From JBMDXB01 sp048594885 (GTDB lineage: Bacteria; Acidobacteriota; Vicinamibacteria; Vicinamibacterales; 2-12-FULL-66-21): a DNA stretch of 64,000 nt. The position numbers and the translations under genes were made by a program. Below the pieces are notes generated by a model that searched no databases, had not been told where the DNA came from, and saw only the letters and a program-made list of their open reading frames with translations. Location of the stretch: the NCBI GenBank assembly GCA_048594885.1, contig JBMDXB010000111.1:1-64000 (forward strand), given 5' to 3'. Shown piece after piece: positions 35,579-46,088 of the stretch (positions are counted from its first letter, which is position 1; each line of letters opens with the position of its first letter).

Positions 35579-36550
35579 TTACTTCGCGGGGGTGGCGGCG
35601 CCGGCCGTCCGCTTCTTCATCAGGTCCTGCGCCTTCTTCAGCAGCGCGTCGGCGTCGGCGATCAGCCGCTCCTGCACGGCGCGGTCCTTCTCGATCCGGG
35701 CCTGGTGCCGCATCAGGATGTTCTTGTAGACCATCGCCTCCGCGTAATCCGGATTGAGCGACAGCGCCTTGTTCGCCGCCTCGATGCCCTTCGTGACGTA
35801 CTCCCGCTTCTCCGCGTCCGTCCGGCGGAAGTCCTTGCGGACTTTCTCCTCGTAGTAGGTCGAGACCGTGTAGAAGCCCTCCGGGTTGTTCGGCTCGAGA
35901 TCGGCCGCCTTGTGCATCGCTTCCATCGTCTTGGGGAAGTCGCCCTGCCGGTTGAAGAACGCCGCGATCGTCCGGTAGACCTGCGGATCGTTGGGTTTCG
36001 CCTCGCGCGCCTTGGCCAGCGTCGCCTCGGCATCCTCGTAGCGGCCGGCTTCTTCGTAGATCTTCGTCAACTGGAAGTAGCCCTCGGGATCGTTGGGATC
36101 GAGCTGAATCATCTGCTGAACGATCGGCTCGGCCTGTGCCGGGTCGTTGAGCTTGTCGGACCCGTAGGCGGCAATAAGATACTGCATCGCCAGCTTCTTC
36201 ATCTGCGGGCTGGGGTCGCTCTGGGCCGCCTTCTTGTAGTACTCGATGGCCTTCTGCATCTGGGCGTCGTTCTCGGCCTCGCCCTGGCGGCTCGGCTTGT
36301 ACAGGTTGTCGTAGCTGTTGCCCACGAAGAAGTAGATCTCGGCGCGGGTCGGATCCTGCTGGAGTGCGTACTCGTAGCGCTCGGCCGCCTGCTTCCAGTC
36401 CTGCGCCTTGTACCGATCGTTGCCTTCCTTGAACGCTTTTTGAGCCCTGAGGGCGCTGAGCGAGTACTTGCCGCAGCCGGCAGCCGCCACGCCCGATGCC
36501 AGGACCACCGCCACCGCGGCGACCGACCATTTCCGGAATGCGATTGTCAT
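35579..36550 (-). CDS. TPR lipoprotein
   Basis: 323 aa. Lipoprotein signal FRKWSVAAVAVVLASGVAAAGC with a lipobox Cys at about residue 26, then TPR repeats throughout (for example AFKEGNDRYKAQDWKQAAERYEYALQQDP, EGYFQLTKIYEEAGRYEDAEATLAKARE, VYRTIAAFFNRQGDFPKTMEAMHKAADLEP). GAGGAAACAGC precedes the ATG. A periplasmic lipid-anchored scaffold; client unknown. It converges with the exbD genes across a shared terminator. Confidence 0.87.
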   Translation of the reverse strand: MTIAFRKWSVAAVAVVLASGVAAAGCGKYSLSALRAQKAFKEGNDRYKAQDWKQAAERYEYALQQDPTRAEIYFFVGNSYDNLYKPSRQGEAENDAQMQKAIEYYKKAAQSDPSPQMKKLAMQYLIAAYGSDKLNDPAQAEPIVQQMIQLDPNDPEGYFQLTKIYEEAGRYEDAEATLAKAREAKPNDPQVYRTIAAFFNRQGDFPKTMEAMHKAADLEPNNPEGFYTVSTYYEEKVRKDFRRTDAEKREYVTKGIEAANKALSLNPDYAEAMVYKNILMRHQARIEKDRAVQERLIADADALLKKAQDLMKKRTAGAATPAK

Positions 36551-36699
36551 GCTGTTTCCTCAAACGCGTTTCGCGCGGGACGGCGATGTGGCCCGTGCCG
36601 ACAGGGGCCGCGCCACCGCCGGTGGCGTAACCCTTTAGAATGGATACGAAGATCGCTGCTTTCGGGCGATTCGGCCGCGAGATTCCCTTGCGGGACGGT

Positions 36700-36729
36700 T
36701 TGCGGGCCCCCGAACCGGGCCAGTATAGT
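36700..36729 (+). promoter_or_regulatory. Probable promoter of the (p)ppGpp synthetase gene
   Basis: TTGCGG (36700-36705), 18-base spacer, TATAGT (36724-36729). Start site near 36736 and about 80 nt of leader before ATG 36816. It lies in the 265-base divergent gap with the TPR lipoprotein gene. Confidence 0.6.
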
Positions 36730-36815
36730 GAACCGAAAAACGCGGCGTCAACCGCACCGGCGCTGACCACGGCCGCCAGAAAACAGCACCTGTCTTTCGT
36801 TTAGACACCGCATTC

Positions 36816-38963
<2,148 letters not shown>

Positions 38964-38966
<3 letters not shown>

Positions 38967-39021
38967 ATGGTGAATGGTGAATGGCCAATGGTGAATACTC
39001 ACCATTGACCATTGGCCATTC
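38964..39021. repeat. Heptamer array and inverted repeat after rel
   Basis: TGAATGG three times (the first contains the rel stop TGA), then CCAATGG, TGAATAC, TCACCAT, TGACCAT, TGGCCAT: eight consecutive 7-base units. The array also forms a perfect 14-bp stem, GAATGGCCAATGGT (38979-38992) with ACCATTGGCCATTC (39008-39021), loop 15 nt, between convergent rel and ridA, where it could act as a terminator. Confidence 0.85.
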
Positions 39022-39022
39022 G

Positions 39023-39403
39023 CTACTCCAGCGTAGCCACCACGTCGATCTCGACGCGGGAGTCCTTCGGCAGGCGCGCGGCCTGCACCGTGGCGCGGGC
39101 CGGCGCGGGGCTGCTGAAGTACGTCGCGTAGACCTCGTTCATCGCCGTGAAGTCACCCATGTCGGCGAGGTACACGGTCGTACGAACGACGGCGTCGAGC
39201 GACGTGCCGGCGGCCTGGAGAATCGCGGTGATGTTCTGGAGGACGCGGTGCGTTTGGGCCGCGACGTCGCCGTCGATCATCGCGCCCGTCGCTGGATCGA
39301 TCGGGATCTGTCCCGAAACGAAGAGCAGCGAGCCCGCCCTGATGGCCTGTGAGTACGGGCCGATCGCCTGAGGCGCGGCCGGCGTCGAGACTGCCTGACG
39401 CAT
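39023..39403 (-). CDS. ridA: RidA family (YjgF/UK114) deaminase
   Basis: 126 aa. Hydrolyses reactive enamine/imine intermediates such as 2-aminoacrylate. TPAAPQAIGPYSQAIRAGSLLFVSGQIPIDPATG is the family signature; the catalytic Arg is in DAVVRTTVYLADMGDFTAMNEVYATYF, followed by PARATVQAARLPKDSRVEIDVVA. Three bases from rpmB, probably co-transcribed. Confidence 0.94.
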   Translation of the reverse strand: MRQAVSTPAAPQAIGPYSQAIRAGSLLFVSGQIPIDPATGAMIDGDVAAQTHRVLQNITAILQAAGTSLDAVVRTTVYLADMGDFTAMNEVYATYFSSPAPARATVQAARLPKDSRVEIDVVATLE

Positions 39404-39406
39404 GGC

Positions 39407-39598
39407 TCAGGCGGCCTTGACGACCTTGTTCGAGCGGAGGCAGCGCGTGCAGACACGAAGGCGGCGAATGCCGCCATTGACAATCGCCCGCACCCGCTGG
39501 AGGTTCGGCTCGAACCGACGAGCCGTCACGTTGTGCGCGTGGCTGATGTTTCGCCCGACGACCGGGCCCTTTCCGCAGAGTTCGCAGCGTTTTGCCAT
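39407..39598 (-). CDS. rpmB: 50S ribosomal protein L28
   Basis: 63 aa from ATG 39598: MAKRCELCGKGPVVGRNISHAHNVTARRFEPNLQ... with two CXXC pairs (CELC and CTRC), i.e. the zinc-binding form. A longer open frame upstream is not coding. A TATAAT promoter lies about 80 bases upstream on the minus strand. Confidence 0.96.
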   Translation of the reverse strand: MAKRCELCGKGPVVGRNISHAHNVTARRFEPNLQRVRAIVNGGIRRLRVCTRCLRSNKVVKAA

Positions 39599-39679
39599 GG
39601 CAAGAAATCCGTAGTGCTGTGCGCAATCCGTTTGTTTGCAGGTACATCCGGCGCTCGAGCCCAGACGCACAAACCATGA

Positions 39680-39688
39680 ATTATACCA
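39680..39688 (-). promoter_or_regulatory. Extended -10 promoter of rpmB
   Basis: TGGTATAAT on the minus strand (TGnTATAAT extended -10); start site near 39673, about 75 nt before the rpmB ATG. No strong -35, as allowed for extended -10 promoters. Confidence 0.65.
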
Positions 39689-39710
39689 CGGGTCGGGTGC
39701 ACGGCGTCCG

Positions 39711-40382
39711 CTAGCCAGGGATGATGAGGCCGCTTCCGGGTTCTTCAGCGGCATTTTCCGGCCGAGCCGACGCGTTCTGCTCGGCCTCGCTCATGACCCG
39801 GCCGAGGAACCCGAGAAACGCCCGCGCTCCATCTTCGGGAAATGCCGCGCCGGCCTCTTTCGCGCCGCGTTCGATCGTTCGCAGAACCGTCGCCGCGTCC
39901 CGGTCGAGCGAACGCGCCTGAGTCTCCCGCTCGATCTCCGCGAGCATCGATCGAATCTCGCCGGCAAGGCGCTGCGCCGGAATCGAAGCGGCCTGATGCT
40001 CGTAGATGATCCCCTTCCTCGCGGTCTCGAGCGTACTCGCCACCGTCGCGGCGGCATCGGCGACGTCGCCGTCGTTCGGCGCCGGCAGGGTCGTAGAGGC
40101 GTGCTTCAGGATGAGTGCCTGCAACGCAAGAAGAAGCCGATACTGACGCTCACCGAGTTGCGAGACGAGCGGCAGCAGGAAACGGTAGTCGCGCTCGCGG
40201 CGCCGCTGCACTGCCGCAGCCGGATGCGCGCGCGCGGAGGACAGGTACGAACAGTCCGGAGGACACGAGATTTCGAGCTGGCGTTTGGTGCCACAGCAGA
40301 CGGCGCAGATCATCTGGCCGAGCGCGGGACAGTCACGCTTCACACGGCGCTGATGACAGAGAGGACAGATGGAGGCGGACAT
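39711..40382 (-). CDS. Protein with N-terminal Cys-rich zinc-ribbon-like region, unknown function
   Basis: 223 aa. The N-terminus CPLCHQRRVKRDCPALGQ and ICAVCCGTKRQLEISCPPDCSYL contain eight Cys within 45 residues, probably one or two zinc sites. The remainder is alpha-helical (RDYRFLLPLVSQLGERQYRLLLALQALILKH; AGEIRSMLAEIERETQARSLDRDAATVLRTIERG). No enzyme motif. It lies upstream of rpmB on the same strand and diverges from the next unknown gene. I do not recognise a characterised family. Confidence 0.75.
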   Translation of the reverse strand: MSASICPLCHQRRVKRDCPALGQMICAVCCGTKRQLEISCPPDCSYLSSARAHPAAAVQRRRERDYRFLLPLVSQLGERQYRLLLALQALILKHASTTLPAPNDGDVADAAATVASTLETARKGIIYEHQAASIPAQRLAGEIRSMLAEIERETQARSLDRDAATVLRTIERGAKEAGAAFPEDGARAFLGFLGRVMSEAEQNASARPENAAEEPGSGLIIPG

Positions 40383-40403
40383 TGTGATCGGCTTCCATTG
40401 TGC

Positions 40404-40431
40404 TTGATCTGCGCGAAACGCGCTCTATAAT
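40404..40431 (+). promoter_or_regulatory. Sigma-70 promoter of the 40554 gene
   Basis: TTGATC (40404-40409), 16-base spacer, TATAAT (40426-40431). Predicted start near 40438, giving a leader of about 115 nt. It overlaps the divergent gene's upstream region. Confidence 0.75.
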
Positions 40432-40553
40432 CGCCGCACCAACAAATTACCGGCTGTAATCGCGCGATCCCCACGCGCGAAAAGGGTGGAATACGAGTTG
40501 CAGCCAGCGGGACTGCGGCGGCCACGCCGCCGCGCGGAGGAGGACCCAGGCTC

Positions 40554-41150
40554 ATGGATCGTCCACTTCTACGCGAGCAGACGCCGGCCGAGTACTTCAA
40601 GGAGCTCGTCGACTCGGCGCTGGCACGCCAGCACGTCAACGCCGATGAGCTCACGGCGTATTACCTCGTCAACATGCTTTGCCAGTTCGTGCGACCCGAC
40701 GGCCGCGGCGGCTCGGACGATCTCGAACAGCCGCTCGCGATCAGGCTGGCGCGTGCGCTCGAGAGCGGCGGCGTCGAGCAGCGCGCCCGCCTGCGCCACC
40801 TCGGTGACGTCTCGCTGTTCACGACCGGGTTCTTTTCCGACAGCCTGCAGCGCTGCGCCGTTGACGTCGACTACTACGTGTCGATGGGCGAGTACGCGTA
40901 CGGCTCGCTGAGCCGCCACGACGGCGACGCATTCGCGGACGTGTTCGCCGACCTCGCACGTCGCTTCGTCGGCTACATGGATGTGCTCGCGGACATCAGC
41001 GAGCGCACGAGCATCGGCAGCCTGTCGCGGACCGACGTGCTGCGGCTCTACGAGAAATGGCTGCGCACTGGCAGCGCTCGCGACGGTCACAAGCTCATCG
41101 AGCGCGGCATCCTTCCAAATTCCTCGGTCGGTAAGCGCTTCCTCCAATAA
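40554..41150 (+). CDS. Conserved-looking cytoplasmic protein, unknown function
   Basis: 198 aa, no signal or membrane segment, mostly helical. The N-terminus EYFKELVDSALARQHVNADELTAYYLVNMLCQFV and the pattern VSLFTTGFFSDSLQRCAVDVDYYVSMGEYAYGSLS are distinctive. GGAGGA lies 13 bases before the ATG, and the promoter upstream is good, so it is probably expressed. No family is recognised by me. Confidence 0.75.
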   Translation: MDRPLLREQTPAEYFKELVDSALARQHVNADELTAYYLVNMLCQFVRPDGRGGSDDLEQPLAIRLARALESGGVEQRARLRHLGDVSLFTTGFFSDSLQRCAVDVDYYVSMGEYAYGSLSRHDGDAFADVFADLARRFVGYMDVLADISERTSIGSLSRTDVLRLYEKWLRTGSARDGHKLIERGILPNSSVGKRFLQ

Positions 41151-41596
41151 GGCGCGGCTGTGGCTTTCAGGCCACACCCGAGTGCCCTCCCGCACCGTAC
41201 CGGTGTCTAACCGCTTGGTCCTTGGCGACCCGAAAACCCTTGTCTGGAAGCGTGCCGCCAACGGCACGATTTTCGAACCAGACGAGGGGTCTTCGGCGTC
41301 TAAAGGACGACAGCAGGACGGACGAGCCGGGGAGCGAGGGAGAAACTGGCGTGTAAGCTGTTGATGAAGAACAAGATGAGCGACAGTCGCGAGTCGTGGC
41401 GCGGTGCGTGAGCGCGGCAGAGCGGAAAGAGCAAACCCCGCTTCAACCCTCCTCACAGCCGTTCCCGAACCAAGAAACCTTCACGACAGCGCGGCGCTCA
41501 CGGTAAACTGATTAGCTTTCGAAGTGGCAATTGACTTGCATAACGGCCTGCGACTTTGAGGGCCGAGTGGAGAGACGGGAAAGGAGCGGAATTCAT
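41151..41596. other. 446-base gap with structured element
   Basis: No convincing ORF. It contains GTGGC/GCCAC just after the upstream stop (possible weak terminator), two GGYGTCTAA motifs (41202-41210 and 41295-41303), a nested hairpin at 41237-41288, and, near the end, TTGACT about 60 bases before the DksA-like gene. A small RNA is possible but unproven. Confidence 0.5.
41237..41288. ncRNA. Nested hairpin, possible structured RNA
   Basis: Outer 11-bp stem (41237-41247 with 41278-41288, CTGG/CCAG core, one G-U pair) encloses an inner 7-bp stem CGTGCCG (41251-41257) / CGGCACG (41262-41268) with a CCAA loop. There is no U-tract, so it is not a typical terminator. Type label is tentative. Confidence 0.35.
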
Positions 41597-42052
41597 ATGA
41601 GCGTTCATAAGTCCCCCGGTGGCAACATGAAGCGCGACCGTTACGACGAGCTGAAGGCGATCCTCGAGGAGCGTCGTCGCGAGATCATGGGCCAAGTGCA
41701 TGAAAAAATGCGCGACGTCCGCGCCGAGGGTGCGAATAATCCCGACCAGGGCGTCCTCGACGCCGCCGAGAGTTCCGAGGCGGACATTCAGGACGAGATC
41801 GAGTTCGCGCTCATCCAGATGAAGGCGGAGACGCTGAACAAGATCGAAGAGGCCCTCCGGCGTCTGGACGAGGGAACGTACGGCCACTGCTTCGAGTGCG
41901 GCGAGGAGATCTCCGAGCGCCGGCTGCGAGCGCTGCCGTTCGCGGTTCGCTGCAAGGACTGCGAGGAGGCGCGCGAGCAGGTGCAGCAGCGCGAGCGCAT
42001 GATGGCGCAGCGCCGCGGCGCGGCGTCGCTCTTCCTCGACATGCAGAGCTGA
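41597..42052 (+). CDS. dksA: DksA/TraR family zinc-finger transcription factor
   Basis: 151 aa from ATG 41597, ten bases after AAGGAG; a longer frame to 41531 lacks a site. The coiled-coil segment (about 15-85, RDRYDELKAILEERRREIMGQVHEKMRDV) carries the acidic tip region, and the C4 zinc finger is CFECGEEISERRLRALPFAVRCKDC. In E. coli DksA binds the RNA polymerase secondary channel and acts with ppGpp; rel is close by in this window. Confidence 0.92.
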   Translation: MSVHKSPGGNMKRDRYDELKAILEERRREIMGQVHEKMRDVRAEGANNPDQGVLDAAESSEADIQDEIEFALIQMKAETLNKIEEALRRLDEGTYGHCFECGEEISERRLRALPFAVRCKDCEEAREQVQQRERMMAQRRGAASLFLDMQS

Positions 42053-42095
42053 GCGCCCGATTCCCGGTGCGCCGGGCGCCCGCCCGTGCTAGAGT

Positions 42096-42124
42096 CCGCA
42101 GGCCCGCTCAGGGTGGGCCTGCGG
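42096..42124 (+). promoter_or_regulatory. Strong hairpin between dksA-like gene and lon
   Basis: CCGCAGGCCC (42096-42105), 9-nt loop, GGGCCTGCGG (42115-42124). It lies 44 bases after the dksA stop and 47 before the lon ATG, without U-tract. It may be a terminator of rho-dependent type or a lon leader structure. Confidence 0.55.
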
Positions 42125-42170
42125 TCCCACCCGCATCAGTTCCCTGACATCCACTGGAGGATCGCGTCCG

Positions 42171-44627
42171 ATGAGCGATCGGTCCGAGCAAGACGAACGG
42201 CCCGAAGCCGACGCGGGTGAGGTGTTGGCGGTCGAACGGCCGCTCGACATTCCGCCGGAGCTGCCGGTGCTGCCGCTCCGCGACACGGTGCTGTTCCCGA
42301 ATTCCTTCATGCCGCTCGCGGTCGCGCGCGAGGCGTCCGTGCGCCTCATCGACGAGGCGACCGCCACCGGCCGCATGATCGGCGTCTTCACGCAGCGCGA
42401 GGCCTCGACCGAGGAGCCGCTCCAGGAAGACCTCTATCCCGTCGGGACCGCGACGCACATCCACAAGATGTTCAAGCTGCCGGATGGCAGCCTGCGCCTG
42501 ATCGTCCAGGGCCTCGCGCGAGTACGCCTCGACCGCATCATCCAGACGCGTCCGTACCTGCGAGCCCTCGTCAGCTCCGCCGAAGAGGTCCTGCGCGACG
42601 AGGACCATCTCGAGATCGATGCGCTGCAGCGCAACATCAAGAGCAACTTCCAGCAGGTCGTGTCGCTGTCGCCGCTGCTGTCGGACGACCTGCAGGCGCT
42701 GGCGGCGAACATCACCGACCCCGGCAAGCTCGCCGACTTCATCGCCTCCAGCCTGACGACGATCGGCACGCCGGTGAAACAGGAGGTGCTCGAGACGCTC
42801 GACATCCGCGCACGGATGGACTCGCTCAACCGCATCCTGATCAAGGAGCTGGAGGTCCTCGAGCTCGGCTCGAAGATCCAGTCGCAGGTCCAGTCCGAAG
42901 TCGGCAAGAACCAGCGTGAGTACTTCCTGCGCGAGCAGCTCAAGGCGATTCAGAAGGAGCTCGGCGAGGGGGACGAGCAGGCGAAGGAGATCGAAGAGCT
43001 CCGCGCCAAGATCGATTCGGCGGGCATGCCCGAACCCGTCAAGAAGGAGGCGCTGCGCGAGCTCGATCGCCTCTCGAAGATGCCGGTAGCGGCCGCCGAG
43101 TACACGGTCTCGCGCACCTACCTCGACTGGCTGGTCGCGCTCCCGTGGGCGAAGCGGACGGAGGATTCGATCGATCTGCGGCGCACGAAGGACGTGCTCG
43201 ACGCCGACCATTCCGGCCTCGAGAAGGTGAAGGATCGCGTTCTCGAGTACCTCGCCGTGCGGAAGCTCAATCCGGATGTGAAGGGACCGATCCTCTGCTT
43301 CGTCGGGCCTCCGGGCGTTGGCAAGACCTCGCTCGCCCGATCCATCGCGAACTCGCTCGGACGCAAATTCGTCCGTGTGTCGCTCGGCGGGATGCGCGAC
43401 GAAGCGGAAATCCGCGGCCATCGCCGCACCTACATCGGTGCGCTGCCGGGACAGGTCATCCAGGGGCTGCGCCGTGCGGAATCGAAGAACCCGGTCTTCA
43501 TCCTCGACGAGATCGACAAGCTGGGTTCCGATTTCCGCGGCGACCCGGCGTCCGCGCTGCTCGAAGTGCTCGATCCCGAGCAGAACAACACGTTCCGCGA
43601 TCACTATCTGGACGTGCCGTTCGATCTGTCCGAAGTCCTGTTCCTGACGACGGCGAATGTCCTGGATCCGATTCCGCCGGCGCTCAAAGACCGCATGGAA
43701 GTGCTCGAGCTCGCGGGCTACACCGAAGAGGAGAAGCTGCGCATCGCGCTCGAACACCTGATCGCCAAGCAGATCGCCAACCACGGCCTCTCGCCGGAGC
43801 ACATCGAGTTCACCGAGCCGGCCCTCCGCACGGTCATTCGCGGCTACACGCGTGAGGCGGGTGTCAGGAATCTCGAGCGCGAGATCGGCGCCCTCTGCCG
43901 CAAGGTCGCGCGCCGTCGCGCCGAGGGCGATGAGGGCAAGGTCGTCATCACACCGGACACCGTCGTCGACATGCTGGGTGCGCCGACCTTCCTCGACGAG
44001 GAGATCGAGAACCGCACCAAGGACCCGGGCGTCGCGGTGGGTCTGGCGTGGACGCCCGCCGGCGGCGAGGTGTTGTTCGTCGAGGCGTCACGCATGCAGG
44101 GCGGCGGCACGCTCACGCTCACCGGACAGCTCGGCGACGTGATGAAGGAATCGGCGCGGACGGCGCTGTCGTGGTTCCGCGCGAACGCGCCGCGCTACAA
44201 CGTCGATCCCGCGTTCTACAAGGATTCGGAGGTCCACCTTCACGTGCCGTCGGGCGCCATCCCGAAGGACGGCCCGTCGGCGGGCGTGACGATGGTGACC
44301 GCGCTCGCGTCTGAACTGACGGGCCGCTCCGTCAGGGGAGACGTGGCGATGACGGGCGAGATCACGTTGTCAGGACGTGTGCTGCCGGTCGGCGGCATCA
44401 AGGAGAAGGTCCTCGCCGCGAGGCGCCACGGCGTCACGGAAGTCATCATCCCGAAGCAGAACGAGAAGAACATCAAGGACGATCTGACCGAGGATTTGCG
44501 CAGCGAACTGACGATCCACTACGTCGCGCACATCGAGGAGGTGCTCGCGCTGGCGCTGACGCCCTCGGCTGCGCAGACACACTCGGGGCTGCCGATGAAC
44601 ACGGAAGCCGCGCCCACGCTCCAGTAA
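42171..44627 (+). CDS. lon: ATP-dependent protease Lon
   Basis: 818 aa. N-terminal LON substrate-binding domain (LPVLPLRDTVLFPNSFMPLAV), coiled-coil region (QREYFLREQLKAIQKELGEG), AAA+ module with Walker A FVGPPGVGKTSLARSIA and Walker B PVFILDEIDKLGSDF, and the C-terminal Ser-Lys peptidase: PKDGPSAGVTM (Ser) and GGIKEKVLAARRHG (Lys). A GGAGG site precedes ATG 42171. It degrades misfolded proteins and regulators. Confidence 0.97.
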   Translation: MSDRSEQDERPEADAGEVLAVERPLDIPPELPVLPLRDTVLFPNSFMPLAVAREASVRLIDEATATGRMIGVFTQREASTEEPLQEDLYPVGTATHIHKMFKLPDGSLRLIVQGLARVRLDRIIQTRPYLRALVSSAEEVLRDEDHLEIDALQRNIKSNFQQVVSLSPLLSDDLQALAANITDPGKLADFIASSLTTIGTPVKQEVLETLDIRARMDSLNRILIKELEVLELGSKIQSQVQSEVGKNQREYFLREQLKAIQKELGEGDEQAKEIEELRAKIDSAGMPEPVKKEALRELDRLSKMPVAAAEYTVSRTYLDWLVALPWAKRTEDSIDLRRTKDVLDADHSGLEKVKDRVLEYLAVRKLNPDVKGPILCFVGPPGVGKTSLARSIANSLGRKFVRVSLGGMRDEAEIRGHRRTYIGALPGQVIQGLRRAESKNPVFILDEIDKLGSDFRGDPASALLEVLDPEQNNTFRDHYLDVPFDLSEVLFLTTANVLDPIPPALKDRMEVLELAGYTEEEKLRIALEHLIAKQIANHGLSPEHIEFTEPALRTVIRGYTREAGVRNLEREIGALCRKVARRRAEGDEGKVVITPDTVVDMLGAPTFLDEEIENRTKDPGVAVGLAWTPAGGEVLFVEASRMQGGGTLTLTGQLGDVMKESARTALSWFRANAPRYNVDPAFYKDSEVHLHVPSGAIPKDGPSAGVTMVTALASELTGRSVRGDVAMTGEITLSGRVLPVGGIKEKVLAARRHGVTEVIIPKQNEKNIKDDLTEDLRSELTIHYVAHIEEVLALALTPSAAQTHSGLPMNTEAAPTLQ

Positions 44628-44631
44628 CGTC

Positions 44632-45153
44632 TCAGATCATCGTCAGGGCGGCGACGGTCTTCATGTCGACGATGTCGCCGCTCCTGACCATGTCGCGCGC
44701 CTCGCGAAGCGTGAACGTGCGCGCTTCGATGTCTTCGTCCTCGTCCACCGCTGCCGGCGTCTCTCCCGCGGCCAGGCTCGCCACGCGGAAGAAGATCATC
44801 TCCTCGTCGCAGTAGCCGGGGGTCGGGTAGAGGGCGGCGAGGCGCACCACTGTCGCCGGGACCAGGCCGATTTCCTCGTGACATTCGCGGCGTGCCGCCT
44901 GTTCCGGCTGCTCTCCGGCGTCCACGCTGCCTGCGGGCAGCTCCCACAGCCAGCGATTCACCGCATAGCGGTACTGACGGATGAGAATGATGTGGCCGGG
45001 CTCCGGCACCGGCAGCAGCACTACCGACCGCGGATGCCTCACGACGTCGAGCGTCACCTCGCGTCCGTGCGGCAGCCGCACGCGATCGCGATCGACATCG
45101 AACACACGGCCCTCGAGTACGCGTTCGTGAGCGAGTCGTTCTGCGTCAGTCAT
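44632..45153 (-). CDS. Nudix hydrolase (ADP-ribose pyrophosphatase-like)
   Basis: 173 aa. The Nudix box is complete: GEQPEQAARRECHEEIGL (GX5EX7REX2EEXG). It follows LWELPAGSVD, and PTPGYCDEEMIFF is typical of the ADP-ribose pyrophosphatase group. Probably hydrolyses ADP-ribose or a related nucleoside diphosphate derivative. ATGA overlap with the pseudouridine synthase gene. Confidence 0.88.
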   Translation of the reverse strand: MTDAERLAHERVLEGRVFDVDRDRVRLPHGREVTLDVVRHPRSVVLLPVPEPGHIILIRQYRYAVNRWLWELPAGSVDAGEQPEQAARRECHEEIGLVPATVVRLAALYPTPGYCDEEMIFFRVASLAAGETPAAVDEDEDIEARTFTLREARDMVRSGDIVDMKTVAALTMI

Positions 45154-46088
45154 CGGTCTTCTTCATGGGTCTGGATGTCGTCGAGCACCGTCTGCAAATC
45201 GGGCGGCAGCGGAGAATCGAAATCGACACGGCGGCCATCCGCCGGGTGAGTGAACGACAGGCGCGCGGCGTGCAGGAACGGGCGGTCGAGCCGCTGCACG
45301 GCGCGCAGATTGGCGGCGACGCGGCGATGAACGCCGCCGTAGACCGGATCGCCGACGATCGGGTGTCCGATGGCACTCAGGTGCACGCGGATCTGGTGCG
45401 TTCGTCCGGTCGCGATCGCCACCTTGAGCAGCGACACGCCCTTGAAGTGATGCGCGAACGTCACCCGCGTGACGGCGCTGCGCGCCCGCCGCGCCCGCGT
45501 CGACATCTTCTGCCGGTTTGCCGGGTCGCGCCCGATCGCCGCGTCGATGCGGCGTCCGGCCTGCACGACACCCCATACCAGCGCCACGTACTCCTTCTCG
45601 ACCTCGCGATCGCGGAACTGCCGCGACAGCTCTTCGTGCGAGCGATCGCGCTTGGCGACGACCATCAGTCCGGAGGTGCCGCGATCGAGCCGATGCACGA
45701 TCCCCGGCCGCAGCTCGCCGCCGATGCCGCTGAGATCCTTGACGTGGTGCAGCAGCGCGTTGACGAGGGTGCCGCTGCTGTGCCCGGCCGCCGGATGAAC
45801 GACCATGCCTGCCGGCTTGTCGAGCACCACGAGATCGGGGTCCTCGTAAACGATGCGCAGCGGAAGCGCCTCGGGAAGCGGCTCCGCCGGCGCAGGCGGC
45901 GGGATCTCGATCGTGAACGTCTGTCCGGTGTGCACCGGCGTGCTCGGCCGGGCGGCTTTACCCGGCCCCTGCACGCGCCCTTCCTTGATCAGCCGCTGGA
46001 TCTGCGATCGCGACTGATTCGGCAACAGTGCAGTCAGAAAGTTGTCGAGGCGCAGGCCGTCGTGTTCCGGCTCGACCTGCAGCCGCAT
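45150..46088 (-). CDS. Pseudouridine synthase, RluA/RluD family
   Basis: 312 aa from ATG 46088. An S4-like RNA-binding N-terminus (LRLDNFLTALLPNQSRSQIQRLIKEGRVQ) and the RluA catalytic core: DKPAGMVVHP, GIVHRLDRGTSGLMVVAK (catalytic Asp in HRLDRGTSG), EKEYVALVWG and GRTHQIRVHLSAIGHPIVGDPVYGG. RluD-type enzymes modify 23S rRNA; exact target not certain. It overlaps lgt upstream and the Nudix gene downstream by ATGA. Confidence 0.93.
   Translation of the reverse strand: MRLQVEPEHDGLRLDNFLTALLPNQSRSQIQRLIKEGRVQGPGKAARPSTPVHTGQTFTIEIPPPAPAEPLPEALPLRIVYEDPDLVVLDKPAGMVVHPAAGHSSGTLVNALLHHVKDLSGIGGELRPGIVHRLDRGTSGLMVVAKRDRSHEELSRQFRDREVEKEYVALVWGVVQAGRRIDAAIGRDPANRQKMSTRARRARSAVTRVTFAHHFKGVSLLKVAIATGRTHQIRVHLSAIGHPIVGDPVYGGVHRRVAANLRAVQRLDRPFLHAARLSFTHPADGRRVDFDSPLPPDLQTVLDDIQTHEEDR

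Noticed and set aside
42108..43802. A 564-codon open frame opposite lon
   Set aside because: Shadow of the lon reading frame; composition dominated by Arg, Asp, Leu and His as in other shadows.
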